From NCBI RefSeq assembly GCF_004358665.1, contig NZ_SMZR01000001.1:806001-870000 (forward strand): 64,000 nt of DNA, written 5' to 3'. Positions within the stretch are counted from its first letter, which is position 1; every line of letters begins with the position of its first letter. Position numbers and translations under genes: made by a program. Shown in pieces: positions 27,177 through 37,486 of this stretch. This DNA is from Jeotgalibacillus sp. S-D1 (GTDB lineage: Bacteria; Bacillota; Bacilli; Bacillales; Jeotgalibacillaceae). The notes below the pieces were generated by a model, which was not told where the DNA came from, made no database searches, and saw only the letters and a program-made list of their open reading frames with translations.

Positions 27177-27368
27177 ATGGCTGACCAGTACCGACTGCTC
27201 AATCAAATTGAAAAGAAAAGACAAGTACTGATCTATGTAGTGGCCAAAGAAGGTCTCACTTCACCTTTAGCAGTTCAATATTCTCAGGAATTAGATGATT
27301 TGCTTAATCGTTATGATCGTTTATTTACTAATAATACAACTGCTCCGACTTCTTTTATTCAAGCGTAA
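27177..27368 (+). CDS. ynzD: Spo0E-family aspartyl-phosphate phosphatase (YnzD)
   Basis: A 63-residue two-helix protein that would dephosphorylate Spo0A~P and delay sporulation. The family core SQELDDLLNRYDRLF is present at about residues 36-50, preceded by helix 1 IEKKRQVLIYVVAKEG. The position upstream of ccdA matches B. subtilis ynzD, a confirmed Spo0A~P phosphatase. Start MADQYRLLNQ has GAAAGGAC upstream. A good SigA promoter and a strong terminator make it monocistronic. Confidence 0.9.
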   Translation: MADQYRLLNQIEKKRQVLIYVVAKEGLTSPLAVQYSQELDDLLNRYDRLFTNNTTAPTSFIQA

Positions 27369-27415
27369 TCGGTGTAATTATACAATTCGACGCTCAAGAA
27401 GATCAACTGAACAAT

Positions 27416-27447
27416 AAAAAGGACCGGCAATTTTGCCGGTCCTTTTG
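27416..27447. terminator. Terminator after ynzD, also facing bmrD
   Basis: AAAAGGACCGGCAA and GCCGGTCCTTTT form a stem with a TTTT-containing loop and T/A runs on both sides. Confidence 0.9.
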
Positions 27448-27474
27448 AATTTCCAGGTGTATATTTTATGTTGG

Positions 27475-29274
27475 TTAACTGATTTCCTGCTCATCGGGTA
27501 TCCCATTTTGCAGCAAGTACATTTTATGATACAGTCCTCTTAGTTTCAGTAACTCCTGGTGATTTCCCCTTTCCACAATCTCTCCTTGATGAAGAACCAA
27601 TATTTGCTCTGCATCCTGGATGGTGGATAATCGGTGGGCGATGGCAATCGTTGTTCTTCCTTTACGCATACGATCCAGTGCCACTTGAATTGCTTCTTCA
27701 GTTTCTGTATCAATGTTCGCTGTCGCTTCGTCTAATATCAGCATTTTTGGATTAGCTGCAATTGTTCGGGCAAATGCGATCAGCTGCCTTTGACCGCTAG
27801 AAAATGTAGCCCCTCTTTCCACTACCCGATGCTCATACTGATCAGGCAGCTTTTCAATAAAGCTGTGGGCCTGTACAAATTGAGCTGCTGATTTTACATC
27901 CTCAGTTGATATCGTCTCATCATATAATTTTATATTGCTTTCTACAGTTCCATAGAATAAAAATGGATCCTGTAATACCAGCCCGATTTTCTCGCGCAGT
28001 ACATCTTTGTGATAATTCTTTATTGAAGCTCCGTCGATTAATATCTCTCCATGTTTAAACTCATAAAACCGCATGAGCAAATTTATAATAGAGCTTTTTC
28101 CGCTCCCTGTATGCCCCACCAAAGCAACTGTCTCCCCCGGTTTGGCTTTAAAGGATATATTTTTTAACACATCCTGTTTACCGTCATACGAGAAGGTGAC
28201 CTGTTTAAACTCGATTTCACCTGCTGCAATGCTCCGGTTTGATGTTTCCAGTTGGTTTGGCGCAGTCTCTTTTTCATCCAATAGTTTAAATACTCTCGAT
28301 GCCGCCACAATGGCCTGCTGAAAAATAGACAGACGCTGCATCACCTGGTTGATTGGCTCAAAAAAACGATCAAGATAACTGATAAATGCATACAGCACCC
28401 CAATTTCTATTCCTCCTGCTGCATTAAAAGAGGTGATACCGAAAAAGCTTAACACGATCAATAAAGCCAAAGCATACACAAGATCGATTGCAGGGCGAAG
28501 CAGCAGTCCGTCAATTTTAATATTCTTCATCCCTGCATTAAAATGAAGCTGGTTTGTAATACCAAACTCCTGCTGCATTCTTTTTTCCTGGCGAAAAGCC
28601 TGGATCATGGTCATCCCGGAGATCGATTCAGCAAGCCTGGCATTTAATTGGCTTAGCCGCTCACGTAAATCCTGATAAAATACTGAACTGTATTTTCGGT
28701 AGGTTTTCATTATAATAAAAATAATAGGCAGTATCACAAGACAAAATAAAGCCAGTCGTACATTTAAGATAAACATGGCAGCAAAGATCCCAACCACCAA
28801 CACTGTACTTTGAATGAATCCGACAAGTACACTGACAAACATTTCTTTAATCGCTTCTGTATCATTTGTCACTCTTGATACAATCGATCCGGCAGGTGTA
28901 TGATCGAAATAACGCATCCCCAGTGTCTGCACCCGTGAGAAAACATCCACACGCAGCTGCTGAATTATTTTTAGCGCGATTTCCTGAAATTTCATTAATT
29001 GAAAATAAGTGATGAAAATATTTCCAATTTGAATCGTTATGTAAGCTGCTGCCAGTGTCATTAATGGTTCAAATGGAAAGGACCGGGGAGTTAAAAAATC
29101 ATCGATAAACACTTTAATTAAAATTGGTCCGATAACATCCCCAATCGTCATAAGCAGCAATAAACAAAAAGCAATTAGGATGGATTTCTTAAATGGTGCC
29201 GTATACCTGAGCAGCCGGATAAGAACATTCCACTGATCGCGGCCAGTGAGGACGGGCTGTTTTTCTTCGTTCAT
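27475..29274 (-). CDS. bmrD: Heterodimeric ABC exporter subunit, catalytic NBD (BmrD-like)
   Basis: Half of a multidrug-type exporter: an N-terminal six-helix membrane domain, then an NBD with Walker A GHTGSGKSS near 386-394 and an intact Walker B plus catalytic Glu (MLILDEATANID). The signature reads FSSGQRQLIAFA instead of LSGGQ, as in BmrD/LmrD-type subunits. It has 599 residues, shorter than B. subtilis BmrD (about 670), so it lacks part of the extra extracellular or terminal region. It overlaps bmrC by 4 bases (ATGA), so they are translated together. Substrates are unknown. Confidence 0.85.
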   Translation of the reverse strand: MNEEKQPVLTGRDQWNVLIRLLRYTAPFKKSILIAFCLLLLMTIGDVIGPILIKVFIDDFLTPRSFPFEPLMTLAAAYITIQIGNIFITYFQLMKFQEIALKIIQQLRVDVFSRVQTLGMRYFDHTPAGSIVSRVTNDTEAIKEMFVSVLVGFIQSTVLVVGIFAAMFILNVRLALFCLVILPIIFIIMKTYRKYSSVFYQDLRERLSQLNARLAESISGMTMIQAFRQEKRMQQEFGITNQLHFNAGMKNIKIDGLLLRPAIDLVYALALLIVLSFFGITSFNAAGGIEIGVLYAFISYLDRFFEPINQVMQRLSIFQQAIVAASRVFKLLDEKETAPNQLETSNRSIAAGEIEFKQVTFSYDGKQDVLKNISFKAKPGETVALVGHTGSGKSSIINLLMRFYEFKHGEILIDGASIKNYHKDVLREKIGLVLQDPFLFYGTVESNIKLYDETISTEDVKSAAQFVQAHSFIEKLPDQYEHRVVERGATFSSGQRQLIAFARTIAANPKMLILDEATANIDTETEEAIQVALDRMRKGRTTIAIAHRLSTIQDAEQILVLHQGEIVERGNHQELLKLRGLYHKMYLLQNGIPDEQEIS

Positions 29275-31028
29275 TCTGCATGTCCCCCCTGCTCTACTAA
29301 GTCTTCAAGCTGCTGACGAATATACATGCTGTAATACCAGCCCTGTTTTTCCATCAGCTGCTCATGCGTTCCCTTTTCTACTAACTTTCCTTTATCTAAA
29401 ACTATGATCTGCTCTGCATGCTGTACAGCACTTAAACGATGGGAAGTAATAAGGGTTGTTTTCCCTTGCCGGGTTTCTTTTAATGAAGCCAGAATAGCTT
29501 CTTCCGTTTTTGCATCTACCGCTGATAATGAATCATCCAGCAGTAAAACTTCCGGATTCATTAAGAGGGCTCTTGCTATGGATATCCGCTGCTTCTGTCC
29601 CCCTGAAAGGGATACCCCTCTTTCTCCAACCACAGTATCATAGCCGTATGTGAAGCCGAGAATATCGGGATGAACATGTGCCAGCGCCGATGCTTTCTCT
29701 ACTTCTTCGAGTGAAATAACAGGATTCGTAAACGCGATATTTTCACGGATGCTCGCTGAAAATAAAAAATGGTCTTGAGGAACATAACCGATAGCTGACC
29801 GCAGTGCTTTTAAAGAATAATTTTCAATCGGAATGGAATCAATTTTAATTGATCCGGAATAGCCGTCAAACTCTCTCATTAATAGTTTTAATAGCGTGGT
29901 CTTACCTGAACCCGTGCGCCCCACAATACCAAGCGTCTCCCCTCTGGCAACCGTAAAGTCAACCTGATTTAATTCGAAGGCATTATCTCCTGGAAATGAA
30001 AATTCCTCAATGCTCAGCTGTATATCTCCTTGAGGGGATGTTCTAACCGCATCTTCTTTTTCAAGAATATCTACCGGGTGGTTCATTAATTGTTCCACAC
30101 GCTCATAGGACGCCCGACCCCGCTCAACGATATTAAACAGCCAGCCAAACGCAAGCATTGGCCACACCAATAGACCTAAGTAAGTTGTAAAAGAGATTAA
30201 TTGGCCAATTGACAGTTCCCCTGCCACTACCATTTGTCCGCCAAAAAATAGCGAAAGAAAATAAGAAGCTCCAACAACCAGCGAAATGGTTGGATCAAAA
30301 AGTGAATCCACACGCGCCACAGATATGTTTTTTTCTACAACGTCACTGGACAGCTGACGGAAGGATTCGACGTCTTCCTTTTCCTGACCAAATGTTTTAA
30401 TCACCTTTACTCCCGAAATACTTTCCTGCGTTTTATCATTTAAATCAGAAAACGCCTCCTGTGCTCTCCGAAAGCGTTTATGTAAAAGAGTTCCATAGTA
30501 ATTTGTCATAATTGCCATGAACGGCATTGGAATAAGTGCGATTAATGTAAGTTTCCAATCGATTGTAATCGCCATCGCTGCCACAACAAATAATCCTGTT
30601 GCAAGTGAATCCACAAGCGTTAAAACCCCTGCACCAGCTGTTTGTTGTATAGCCGATAAGTCATTTGTGGCGTGGGCCATCAGGTCCCCTACCCGTCTTT
30701 TTTGATAAAATTGTGCCGACATATGGGTAAAGTGTTTGTAAAGGTCTGCTCTCAGCTGTCTGGCTAATTTTACAGCAGAACCAAAAATCATAATCCTCCA
30801 GATATATCTTAAGATATACATAGCGATTGCCGAGATCAAAAGAATGGCCATCCACTTTACAAGTTCCGATGCAGTAAGCGTATTCGTATCGATGGCATCT
30901 ACGACTATCCCGATCAATCTGGGCGGTACCAGCTGCAGCATCGCCACAATCAAAAGCAAGCCAACTCCAGTCAGATAAGCTTTTTTTTCCTGCTTAAAAA
31001 ACCACATCAAATACATAAACACTCTCAT
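29271..31028 (-). CDS. bmrC: Heterodimeric ABC exporter subunit, degenerate NBD (BmrC-like)
   Basis: A 585-residue partner subunit with six transmembrane helices then an NBD: Walker A GRTGSGKTT near 369, canonical signature LSGGQKQR, and Walker B LLLDDSLSAVD in which Asp replaces the catalytic Glu near residue 498. That substitution is the hallmark of the inactive nucleotide site in heterodimeric exporters such as BmrCD, where the partner supplies the catalytic Glu. The length equals B. subtilis BmrC (YheI). First gene of the pair. In B. subtilis these genes are elsewhere in the chromosome; here they sit between ynzD and yneF. Confidence 0.87.
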   Translation of the reverse strand: MRVFMYLMWFFKQEKKAYLTGVGLLLIVAMLQLVPPRLIGIVVDAIDTNTLTASELVKWMAILLISAIAMYILRYIWRIMIFGSAVKLARQLRADLYKHFTHMSAQFYQKRRVGDLMAHATNDLSAIQQTAGAGVLTLVDSLATGLFVVAAMAITIDWKLTLIALIPMPFMAIMTNYYGTLLHKRFRRAQEAFSDLNDKTQESISGVKVIKTFGQEKEDVESFRQLSSDVVEKNISVARVDSLFDPTISLVVGASYFLSLFFGGQMVVAGELSIGQLISFTTYLGLLVWPMLAFGWLFNIVERGRASYERVEQLMNHPVDILEKEDAVRTSPQGDIQLSIEEFSFPGDNAFELNQVDFTVARGETLGIVGRTGSGKTTLLKLLMREFDGYSGSIKIDSIPIENYSLKALRSAIGYVPQDHFLFSASIRENIAFTNPVISLEEVEKASALAHVHPDILGFTYGYDTVVGERGVSLSGGQKQRISIARALLMNPEVLLLDDSLSAVDAKTEEAILASLKETRQGKTTLITSHRLSAVQHAEQIIVLDKGKLVEKGTHEQLMEKQGWYYSMYIRQQLEDLVEQGGHAE

Positions 31029-31178
31029 GGCGTCACCTTTCTTTCTGTGATAAAAGTTACCGAAAACCTATTACAACCCCCATATTGTACCAAATTATAA
31101 TATAAGAGAGAAGGCTTATTTTTCCTTATTTTGCATAGATAATCTCTTACCTAATAAATCTTTTTTACCAGAAAACAA

Positions 31179-31218
31179 AAAACCACTTTTTTAATGGTCT
31201 CCCATAAAAAAGTGGTTT
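31179..31218 (-). terminator. Terminator between yneF and bmrC
   Basis: AACCACTTTTTTA (31181-31193) and TAAAAAAGTGGTT (31204-31216) form a 13-bp stem with a T-rich flank on the minus strand. It lies about 105 bases past the yneF stop. Confidence 0.75.
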
Positions 31219-31322
31219 TATATCGTTCGATGAAAGATAAACCAGAAAAATAAAAGTCTTTTCACTTTTAATTTTCCAGTATTTTATCTGCAATCACTTA
31301 AACTTCAGCATTTTAATGCCTA

Positions 31323-31544
31323 TTATTTAGTTTGCTGTTTATTCATCGCACTCATCATTTGGTTAATTTTCTTTTGGGATGGTTTCATTCCCATCTGCAT
31401 CATCATCATTCGAAGCATTTGCTCATTGATCGGTGGATTTTTCTTAAGATACGTCATCATGTATTTACGGGCGATGAAGAATCCAAGCGCAACACCTGCT
31501 AGCAAAGCTACGACTATCAGTACAATCGCAAGCCATAATTCCAT
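31323..31544 (-). CDS. yneF: UPF0154 small membrane protein YneF
   Basis: A 73-residue protein with one N-terminal transmembrane helix (about 4-26) and a cytosolic part rich in methionine and lysine ([20 protein letters not shown]), characteristic of the UPF0154/YneF family. The role is not established. AGGAGG precedes the ATG. It is conserved beside tkt and sirA in B. subtilis, and here it lies 81 bases beyond the stop of the GNAT gene. Confidence 0.93.
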   Translation of the reverse strand: MELWLAIVLIVVALLAGVALGFFIARKYMMTYLKKNPPINEQMLRMMMMQMGMKPSQKKINQMMSAMNKQQTK

Positions 31545-31625
31545 CTTTCTTTCCTCCTATCATTTCTCTCTATAAAAGTGTACAAGAACACTTCATATTA
31601 TACAATGATTTATTTCTAATTGCTC

Positions 31626-32108
31626 TCATGATTTAGTGACTTGTCCACTTTTGTCCAAATCCATTTGAAAGACAATCATATCTAACCCTATTATACCATT
31701 CTCGATGACTGACGGGTTATATCCGGCAAAGAAATCTCTTTTTATCTCTTTCATTCTAAATCCGCATTTCTGATAAAAGATGATATTTCCAATACTGCAG
31801 TTGGCAGTGCCCACCCTGACAGTTTTATAAGAGGAGCTTTTTGCAAGGTCAACAACTAACTGAAGGACCACCTTTCCGATCCCCTTTGCTCTGAAGGCTT
31901 CTTCAAGAGCGATATTTTTAATCTCAAGATCAGAATTGGCTCCCGACTGAAGGAGGACAACACCTACTGAGGCATTATTCCAATGAATTGAATACAATGT
32001 CCCATTATACAGATAAGATTGGATTGCCTGTTCATCGTCATCGGCAAGTTTTAATAAATGAATGAAACTCAAGTAGTTTTCACGCTTAATCAATTGAAGC
32101 TCAACCAT
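31626..32108 (-). CDS. GNAT-family N-acetyltransferase
   Basis: A 160-residue acetyl-CoA-dependent transferase of unknown acceptor. The acetyl-CoA binding motif A is IKNIALEEAFRAKGIGKVVL at about residues 63-82, followed by VRVGTANCSIGNIIFYQKCGF (motif B), typical of small YvbK-like GNATs. There is no signal or membrane segment. It lies between tkt and yneF, where B. subtilis has sirA; it is not similar to SirA. A terminator lies between it and tkt. Confidence 0.85.
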   Translation of the reverse strand: MVELQLIKRENYLSFIHLLKLADDDEQAIQSYLYNGTLYSIHWNNASVGVVLLQSGANSDLEIKNIALEEAFRAKGIGKVVLQLVVDLAKSSSYKTVRVGTANCSIGNIIFYQKCGFRMKEIKRDFFAGYNPSVIENGIIGLDMIVFQMDLDKSGQVTKS

Positions 32109-32134
32109 TCGTTTTTACTCCTTTGCCATCATAT

Positions 32135-32167
32135 AAAAAGCTGAAGACGATTGCCTTCAGCTTTTTA
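32135..32167. terminator. Terminator after tkt
   Basis: AAAAAGCTGAAG and CTTCAGCTTTTT form a perfect 12-bp stem with an 8-base loop (32136-32167) just past the tkt stop. Confidence 0.9.
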
Positions 32168-32173
32168 TACTTG

Positions 32174-34177
32174 CTATCCTAAGAGTGTTTTAACGCGTGC
32201 AACAACATTTTCTACACTGAATCCATACTCTTTTAAGACTGTTCCACCTGGAGCGGAAGCACCAAAGGTTGTGATACCCAGCACATCGCCTTCATCTCCA
32301 GTATATCTTTCCCAGCCAAGCGGAGCTGCCATTTCGATTCCCAGTCTCTTTTTAACCGTTTTTGGTAAAACGGATTCTTTATATTCTTTCGACTGCTTTT
32401 CAAATCGGTCCCAAGAAGGCATAGATACAACCGCTACATCAATATTTTCTTTTTGCAATGCCTGTTGTGCTTCATATGCAAGACTTACTTCTGAACCGGT
32501 AGCTAATATTAATGCGTCAGCTGTTTCCTTTTGAGCAGGTGACACAATATAAGCGCCTTTTTTAACACCTTCATAAGCATTCTTGTCTGTTCCAGGAAGG
32601 GTAGGCAAATTTTGACGGGTTAGAACTAAAGCTGTCGGATGGTCCGTTGCTTCAATAGATAATCGCCATGCTGCAGCTGTTTCGTTGCCATCCGCCGGAC
32701 GTACAACGGACAGGTTCGGCATTGCACGAAGCGATGGCAGCTGTTCAATTGGTTCATGAGTTGGTCCGTCTTCCCCTACAGCAATACTGTCATGAGTAAA
32801 CACATACGTTACCGGCACTCCCATCAATGCTGATAAACGTACAGCAGGACGCACATAATCACTGAATACAAAGAATGTACCGCCATATACGTGTAAACCG
32901 CCATGCAACGCCATGCCATTGAGGGCTGCGCCCATTGCAAATTCACGTACCCCAAACCAGATGTTACGGCCTTCCGGTGTTTCAGGAGTAAAATCCTTTT
33001 CTTCTTTCATCATGGTATTATTTGAACCGGCTAAATCAGCAGAACCGCCAAATAATGTCGGCAGTGATTTTGCAAGAGCATTTACGGCTTCACCCGAAGA
33101 AGCGCGGCTTGCAAGACTTTTTCCTTCCTCAAATACAGGTAAAGTTGACTCCCAATCAGAAGGCAATGTACCCTCAATAGCATCTGTCAGTTCCTGTGCA
33201 AGCTCAGGATAAGCATCCTTATAAGAAGAGAAACGGTTATTCCAATCATTTTCTTCTTTAGCACCGTTTTTAACTACGAGTTCCTCAAAGCGTTCATACA
33301 CTTCGGTCGGAACATGGAATGCATCTTCATACATCCACTCGTAAGCCTTTTTAACTAGCGTAGTCTCATCTGCTCCAAGCGGTGCACCGTGAACTTTTGA
33401 TGATCCTGCCCGATTTGGAGAACCAAAACCAATGACTGTTTTAATTTCAATCATTGTAGGACGCGTAGTATCAGCTTTTGCTTTTTCAATCGCATCAGCC
33501 ACTTCACCAATGTCATTGCCGTCATTTACACGGATGTATTGCCAGTTGTATGACTCAAAACGCTTTTGAACGCTCTCTGAAAATGAGCGGTCAAGATCGC
33601 CATCAAGGGAGATATCATTTGAATCATAAAGCACAATAAGCTTGTCCAGTTTCAAATGGCCTGCAAGCGAAGCTGACTCAGATGAAATACCCTCCATTAA
33701 ATCTCCATCACCACATAGAGTATATGTATAGTGATCAACGATGTTATGGTCCTCACGATTAAATTTAGCTGAAAGATGTCTTTCTGCCATCGCCATTCCG
33801 ACAGCCATTCCTAACCCTTGGCCAAGCGGGCCAGTTGTTGCCTCTACACCTTTAGTATGCTTGTATTCTGGGTGTCCTGGTGTTTTCGATCCCCACTGAC
33901 GGAAGTTTTTAATTTCTTCCATAGGAAGATCATAACCGGAAAGATGCAGCAGGCTATATAGAAGCATTGATCCATGACCAGCTGAAAGAACAAAGCGATC
34001 ACGGTTAAACCAATCTGGGTTTTTAGGGTTATGGTTCATGAAACGGGTCCAAAGCGTATAAGCAAAGGGTGCCGCTCCCATCGGTAAACCAGGGTGACCG
34101 GAATTCGCCTGGTCAATCGCATCAATTGAAAGAGTACGTATTGCATTAATTGCTAAATCATCAGTTTTTGTAAACAT
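32174..34177 (-). CDS. tkt: Transketolase
   Basis: Thiamine-diphosphate enzyme moving two-carbon units between sugar phosphates in the pentose phosphate pathway. The 667-residue product matches the usual length. Visible landmarks are [12 protein letters not shown] near residue 30, [14 protein letters not shown], the ThDP motif GDGDLMEG, and the pyrimidine domain with [18 protein letters not shown] and [16 protein letters not shown]. The ATG at 34177 ([11 protein letters not shown]) has GAGAGGATG upstream. It has its own terminator. Confidence 0.97.
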   Translation of the reverse strand: MFTKTDDLAINAIRTLSIDAIDQANSGHPGLPMGAAPFAYTLWTRFMNHNPKNPDWFNRDRFVLSAGHGSMLLYSLLHLSGYDLPMEEIKNFRQWGSKTPGHPEYKHTKGVEATTGPLGQGLGMAVGMAMAERHLSAKFNREDHNIVDHYTYTLCGDGDLMEGISSESASLAGHLKLDKLIVLYDSNDISLDGDLDRSFSESVQKRFESYNWQYIRVNDGNDIGEVADAIEKAKADTTRPTMIEIKTVIGFGSPNRAGSSKVHGAPLGADETTLVKKAYEWMYEDAFHVPTEVYERFEELVVKNGAKEENDWNNRFSSYKDAYPELAQELTDAIEGTLPSDWESTLPVFEEGKSLASRASSGEAVNALAKSLPTLFGGSADLAGSNNTMMKEEKDFTPETPEGRNIWFGVREFAMGAALNGMALHGGLHVYGGTFFVFSDYVRPAVRLSALMGVPVTYVFTHDSIAVGEDGPTHEPIEQLPSLRAMPNLSVVRPADGNETAAAWRLSIEATDHPTALVLTRQNLPTLPGTDKNAYEGVKKGAYIVSPAQKETADALILATGSEVSLAYEAQQALQKENIDVAVVSMPSWDRFEKQSKEYKESVLPKTVKKRLGIEMAAPLGWERYTGDEGDVLGITTFGASAPGGTVLKEYGFSVENVVARVKTLLG

Positions 34178-34332
34178 CGTAACATCCTCTCTATCTTCTT
34201 CAATATGTACTCTATTGTACGCAAAATCAGTTAGATGTACAAACATCTCGGTTAAAATTTTCTTTTATCAGAAGACAATAAGGATGGCAGACCCCGTTTT
34301 ATAACCAGCACTTGGGGAGAGCATCACTATTA

Positions 34333-34357
34333 AATAAAACAGCTTTACCTTAAGCTG
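34333..34357 (-). terminator. Weak terminator at end of nat
   Basis: CAGCTT (34340-34345) and AAGCTG (34352-34357) form a short stem followed on the minus strand by TTTTATTTAAT. The nat stop codon lies inside the stem. Confidence 0.5.
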
Positions 34358-35136
34358 CTGTTTAGCCCAAAGTACTTAGATGCAAGGATGTTAAAATCTT
34401 CTTCATCAATTTCCTCTTTTTGAATAATGCCATTAACATTTTGAGTAAAAGACGTGTTAGTAAGAATTTTATGACCATTTGATGCTATTTGAGTGATTAA
34501 AGGGGCTTTATTAAAAGAGGACTCTTCCCTCACCATTAAAAGTTGCTGTATCTCGTTAAATTCTGACAGACCGTGGACAAACTGTTTAGAATTAAAGATG
34601 TACCCTGTTTTCCAAATATTATCTTTGTGTTTCAACTTCATTTCCAATACATAGTCTCCAAATTCATGTTCTGCCTTTATTATTCTGAATTCACCTGAAG
34701 CAGATGAAACCGTTTCTCCACTTAAAGGAAGGGGCTTTAACGGAAGGTTTGTTCCAAAACCGGCATCCAGCAGATACATTCTTTCACCTAAAGTCAAAAT
34801 AATAGCAACATGCGTTCTTCCAAGACTGTGCCAATTTTTTGTCTCGTTATTATAGACTACCCCCCGGACCAATGCTGCATCCAGATTATTTTCTATTAAA
34901 AATAAGCAGAGGAGACCATTTAATTCATAACACAGTCCTCCCTGATTATTAATGAGCATTTTTTCAATTAAATTCTCTCTTGATATCTCTTTCGTCTTAT
35001 TTCTTATAATTGCCAGGTTTTCAAATGGAATGGAATTTGCAGTCTTTTCGAGTAATTCATGCAAGGTTTCCACTGTGATCTCGACCTTTTCTGAAAATCC
35101 GATCCGTTGTCTGAATAATCTATCCAGCTCTGTCAT
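34345..35136 (-). CDS. Arylamine N-acetyltransferase (NAT)
   Basis: Transfers acetyl groups from acetyl-CoA to arylamines or hydrazines; the physiological role in bacilli is unclear. The 263-residue product has the Cys-His-Asp triad in order: Cys69 in NQGGLCYELNG, His109 in GRTHVAI and Asp124 in LLDAGFG. The family motif is usually RGGxCxExN. Here Gln replaces the Arg, a small oddity. AAGGAGG lies 9 bases before the ATG at 35136. It is inserted between tkt and ynzC, which are near neighbours in B. subtilis. Confidence 0.9.
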   Translation of the reverse strand: MTELDRLFRQRIGFSEKVEITVETLHELLEKTANSIPFENLAIIRNKTKEISRENLIEKMLINNQGGLCYELNGLLCLFLIENNLDAALVRGVVYNNETKNWHSLGRTHVAIILTLGERMYLLDAGFGTNLPLKPLPLSGETVSSASGEFRIIKAEHEFGDYVLEMKLKHKDNIWKTGYIFNSKQFVHGLSEFNEIQQLLMVREESSFNKAPLITQIASNGHKILTNTSFTQNVNGIIQKEEIDEEDFNILASKYFGLNSSLR

Positions 35137-35166
35137 CTATCCACTCCTCCTTTTCAAACAGAAATA

Positions 35167-35215
35167 AGCCAGCTTAGAACATTACAAAAAACGTAATAAT
35201 CTGCTCGCTGGCTAA
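35167..35215 (-). terminator. Probable terminator of the yneA-yneB-ynzC operon
   Basis: TAGCCAGC and GCTGGCTTA pair with an inner stem ATTAC/GTAAT around GTTTTTT. The structure is interrupted and the T-tail (TTATTTCTG) is moderate. Confidence 0.5.
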
Positions 35216-35265
35216 GGATGTTTGAGGTTGAACTGTCAATTTAATTGCTGTTAGTGCTTAAAACT

Positions 35266-35499
35266 TTAATGCATCCGTTTTCTTTTTTGAACTTCTTTCA
35301 GTTTTTTTGGAGTTACATCATTTCCATCTGGATCAACCACTTTTACGTTCTCAATCGTTTGTTTCATTGAACCGCGGAATGCATTAAGATACTCCTGCCT
35401 TAAAGTCTGCTGCTCAATAGATTCTTCTTTCGTTAGCCCATTTGATTTTGACTTCCCTGATAATTCATTTATACGAGCCATCTTTTCATTTGATAACAT
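35266..35499 (-). CDS. ynzC: DUF896 protein YnzC
   Basis: A 77-residue protein with the DUF896 hallmark [35 protein letters not shown] and a basic C-terminus ([13 protein letters not shown]). It is the third gene of the SOS-inducible yneA-yneB-ynzC operon in B. subtilis. The fold is a helical hairpin; no function is established. The ATG at 35499 has AAAGGATG upstream and is chosen over a start 14 codons earlier. Confidence 0.93.
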   Translation of the reverse strand: MLSNEKMARINELSGKSKSNGLTKEESIEQQTLRQEYLNAFRGSMKQTIENVKVVDPDGNDVTPKKLKEVQKRKRMH

Positions 35500-35578
35500 T
35501 ATAATCATCCTTTCAAATCCACAAAAAACCTTTACAGACATCGTACAAAAAATAGAAAGCTAATTCAAGAAAGTTGAT

Positions 35579-36590
<1,012 letters not shown>

Positions 36591-36605
36591 TTTACTTCCT
36601 CCAAT

Positions 36606-36619
36606 CGAATGCTTGTTCG
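36606..36619 (-). promoter_or_regulatory. LexA operator 1 (yneA side)
   Basis: CGAATGCTTGTTCG matches the CGAACN4GTTCG consensus except one base. It lies 16 bases upstream of the yneA start, over its 5' leader or start region. Confidence 0.8.
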
Positions 36620-36673
36620 TATTATTTGATTTAAGTATAAACAGAACACCTGTTTTGGGTCAAGGGAAAAATT

Positions 36674-36687
36674 CGAACTTATGTTTG
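36674..36687 (+). promoter_or_regulatory. LexA operator 2 (lexA side)
   Basis: CGAACTTATGTTTG matches CGAACN4GTTCG except one base and overlaps the lexA -35 box. This is classical autorepression geometry. Confidence 0.82.
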
Positions 36688-36713
36688 TATTTTTGGAAAA
36701 CACATGCTATAAT
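36685..36713 (+). promoter_or_regulatory. SigA promoter of lexA
   Basis: TTGTAT (36685-36690), 17-base spacer, TATAAT (36708-36713), 38 bases upstream of the ATG. Confidence 0.8.
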
Positions 36714-36751
36714 TACGGTAAGATTTGGATACTGAAAAGAGAGGTGCACCC

Positions 36752-37372
36752 ATGAAGAAATTATCTAAAAGACAACTTGATATACTTGATTTTATTAAAA
36801 GAGAAGTTCGGGATAAGGGCTATCCGCCTTCTGTCCGTGAAATTGGACTGGCTGTTGGTTTGGCTTCAAGTTCAACGGTTCATGGGCACCTGGCCCGATT
36901 GGAAAGCAAAGGACTCATTCGACGGGATCCAACAAAACCGAGAGCAATTGAAGTAATGAATTTGGACGAGGAAGCTATTCCAACTCAGCGCGTGGTCAAT
37001 GTACCGTTAGTTGGTAAAGTAACCGCCGGTTCCCCGATTACTGCAATTGAGAATGTTGAGGAATATTTTCCATTGCCAGAACGTCTTGCCTCTTCAGATG
37101 AAGCCGTTTTTATGCTCGAAATCATGGGAGACTCAATGATTGAAGCGGGTATCTTAAATGGAGATTATGTTATTGTAAAGCAGCAGCAGTCTGCTAATAA
37201 CGGCGAAATTGTTGTAGCTATGACGGATGAGGACGAAGCAACAGTCAAGCGTTTTTTTAAAGAACAGAACCACGTCAGGCTGCAGCCCGAAAACTCCTCA
37301 ATGGCACCTATCATATTAAATTCTGTGAGTATATTAGGAAAAGTAATCGGTGTTTACAGACAGGTCCACTAA
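36752..37372 (+). CDS. lexA: SOS repressor LexA
   Basis: Transcriptional repressor of the DNA damage response; RecA-stimulated self-cleavage inactivates it. It has 206 residues with an N-terminal winged HTH ([20 protein letters not shown] about 25-44) and a C-terminal S24 peptidase domain. The cleavage site is Ala92-Gly93 in KVTAGSP, with the catalytic pair Ser128 (MGDSMIEAG) and Lys166 (ATVKRFF). The ATG at 36752 has GAGAGGTG upstream. It is divergent from yneA, with an operator overlapping its own promoter, and is followed by a terminator. Confidence 0.98.
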   Translation: MKKLSKRQLDILDFIKREVRDKGYPPSVREIGLAVGLASSSTVHGHLARLESKGLIRRDPTKPRAIEVMNLDEEAIPTQRVVNVPLVGKVTAGSPITAIENVEEYFPLPERLASSDEAVFMLEIMGDSMIEAGILNGDYVIVKQQQSANNGEIVVAMTDEDEATVKRFFKEQNHVRLQPENSSMAPIILNSVSILGKVIGVYRQVH

Positions 37373-37373
37373 A

Positions 37374-37402
37374 TTGAAAACCGGTATACCAGCCGGTTTT
37401 CA
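37374..37402 (+). terminator. Terminator after lexA
   Basis: TTGAAAACCGG and CCGGTTTTCAA form an 11-bp stem with an ATACCAG-type loop just after the stop. The T-tail is short. Confidence 0.75.
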
Positions 37403-37442
37403 ATCATTTTTAAGCCTATTCTGCTTGTCCAATAGATATACA

Positions 37443-37477
37443 TAAAAAGAGCACACGGACATCATCCATGTGCTCTT
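37443..37477 (-). terminator. Terminator after small membrane protein gene
   Basis: AAGAGCACA and TGTGCTCTT with an inner GGA/TCC pairing are followed on the minus strand by TTTTTATG. Confidence 0.85.
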
Positions 37478-37486
37478 CCTTGTATC

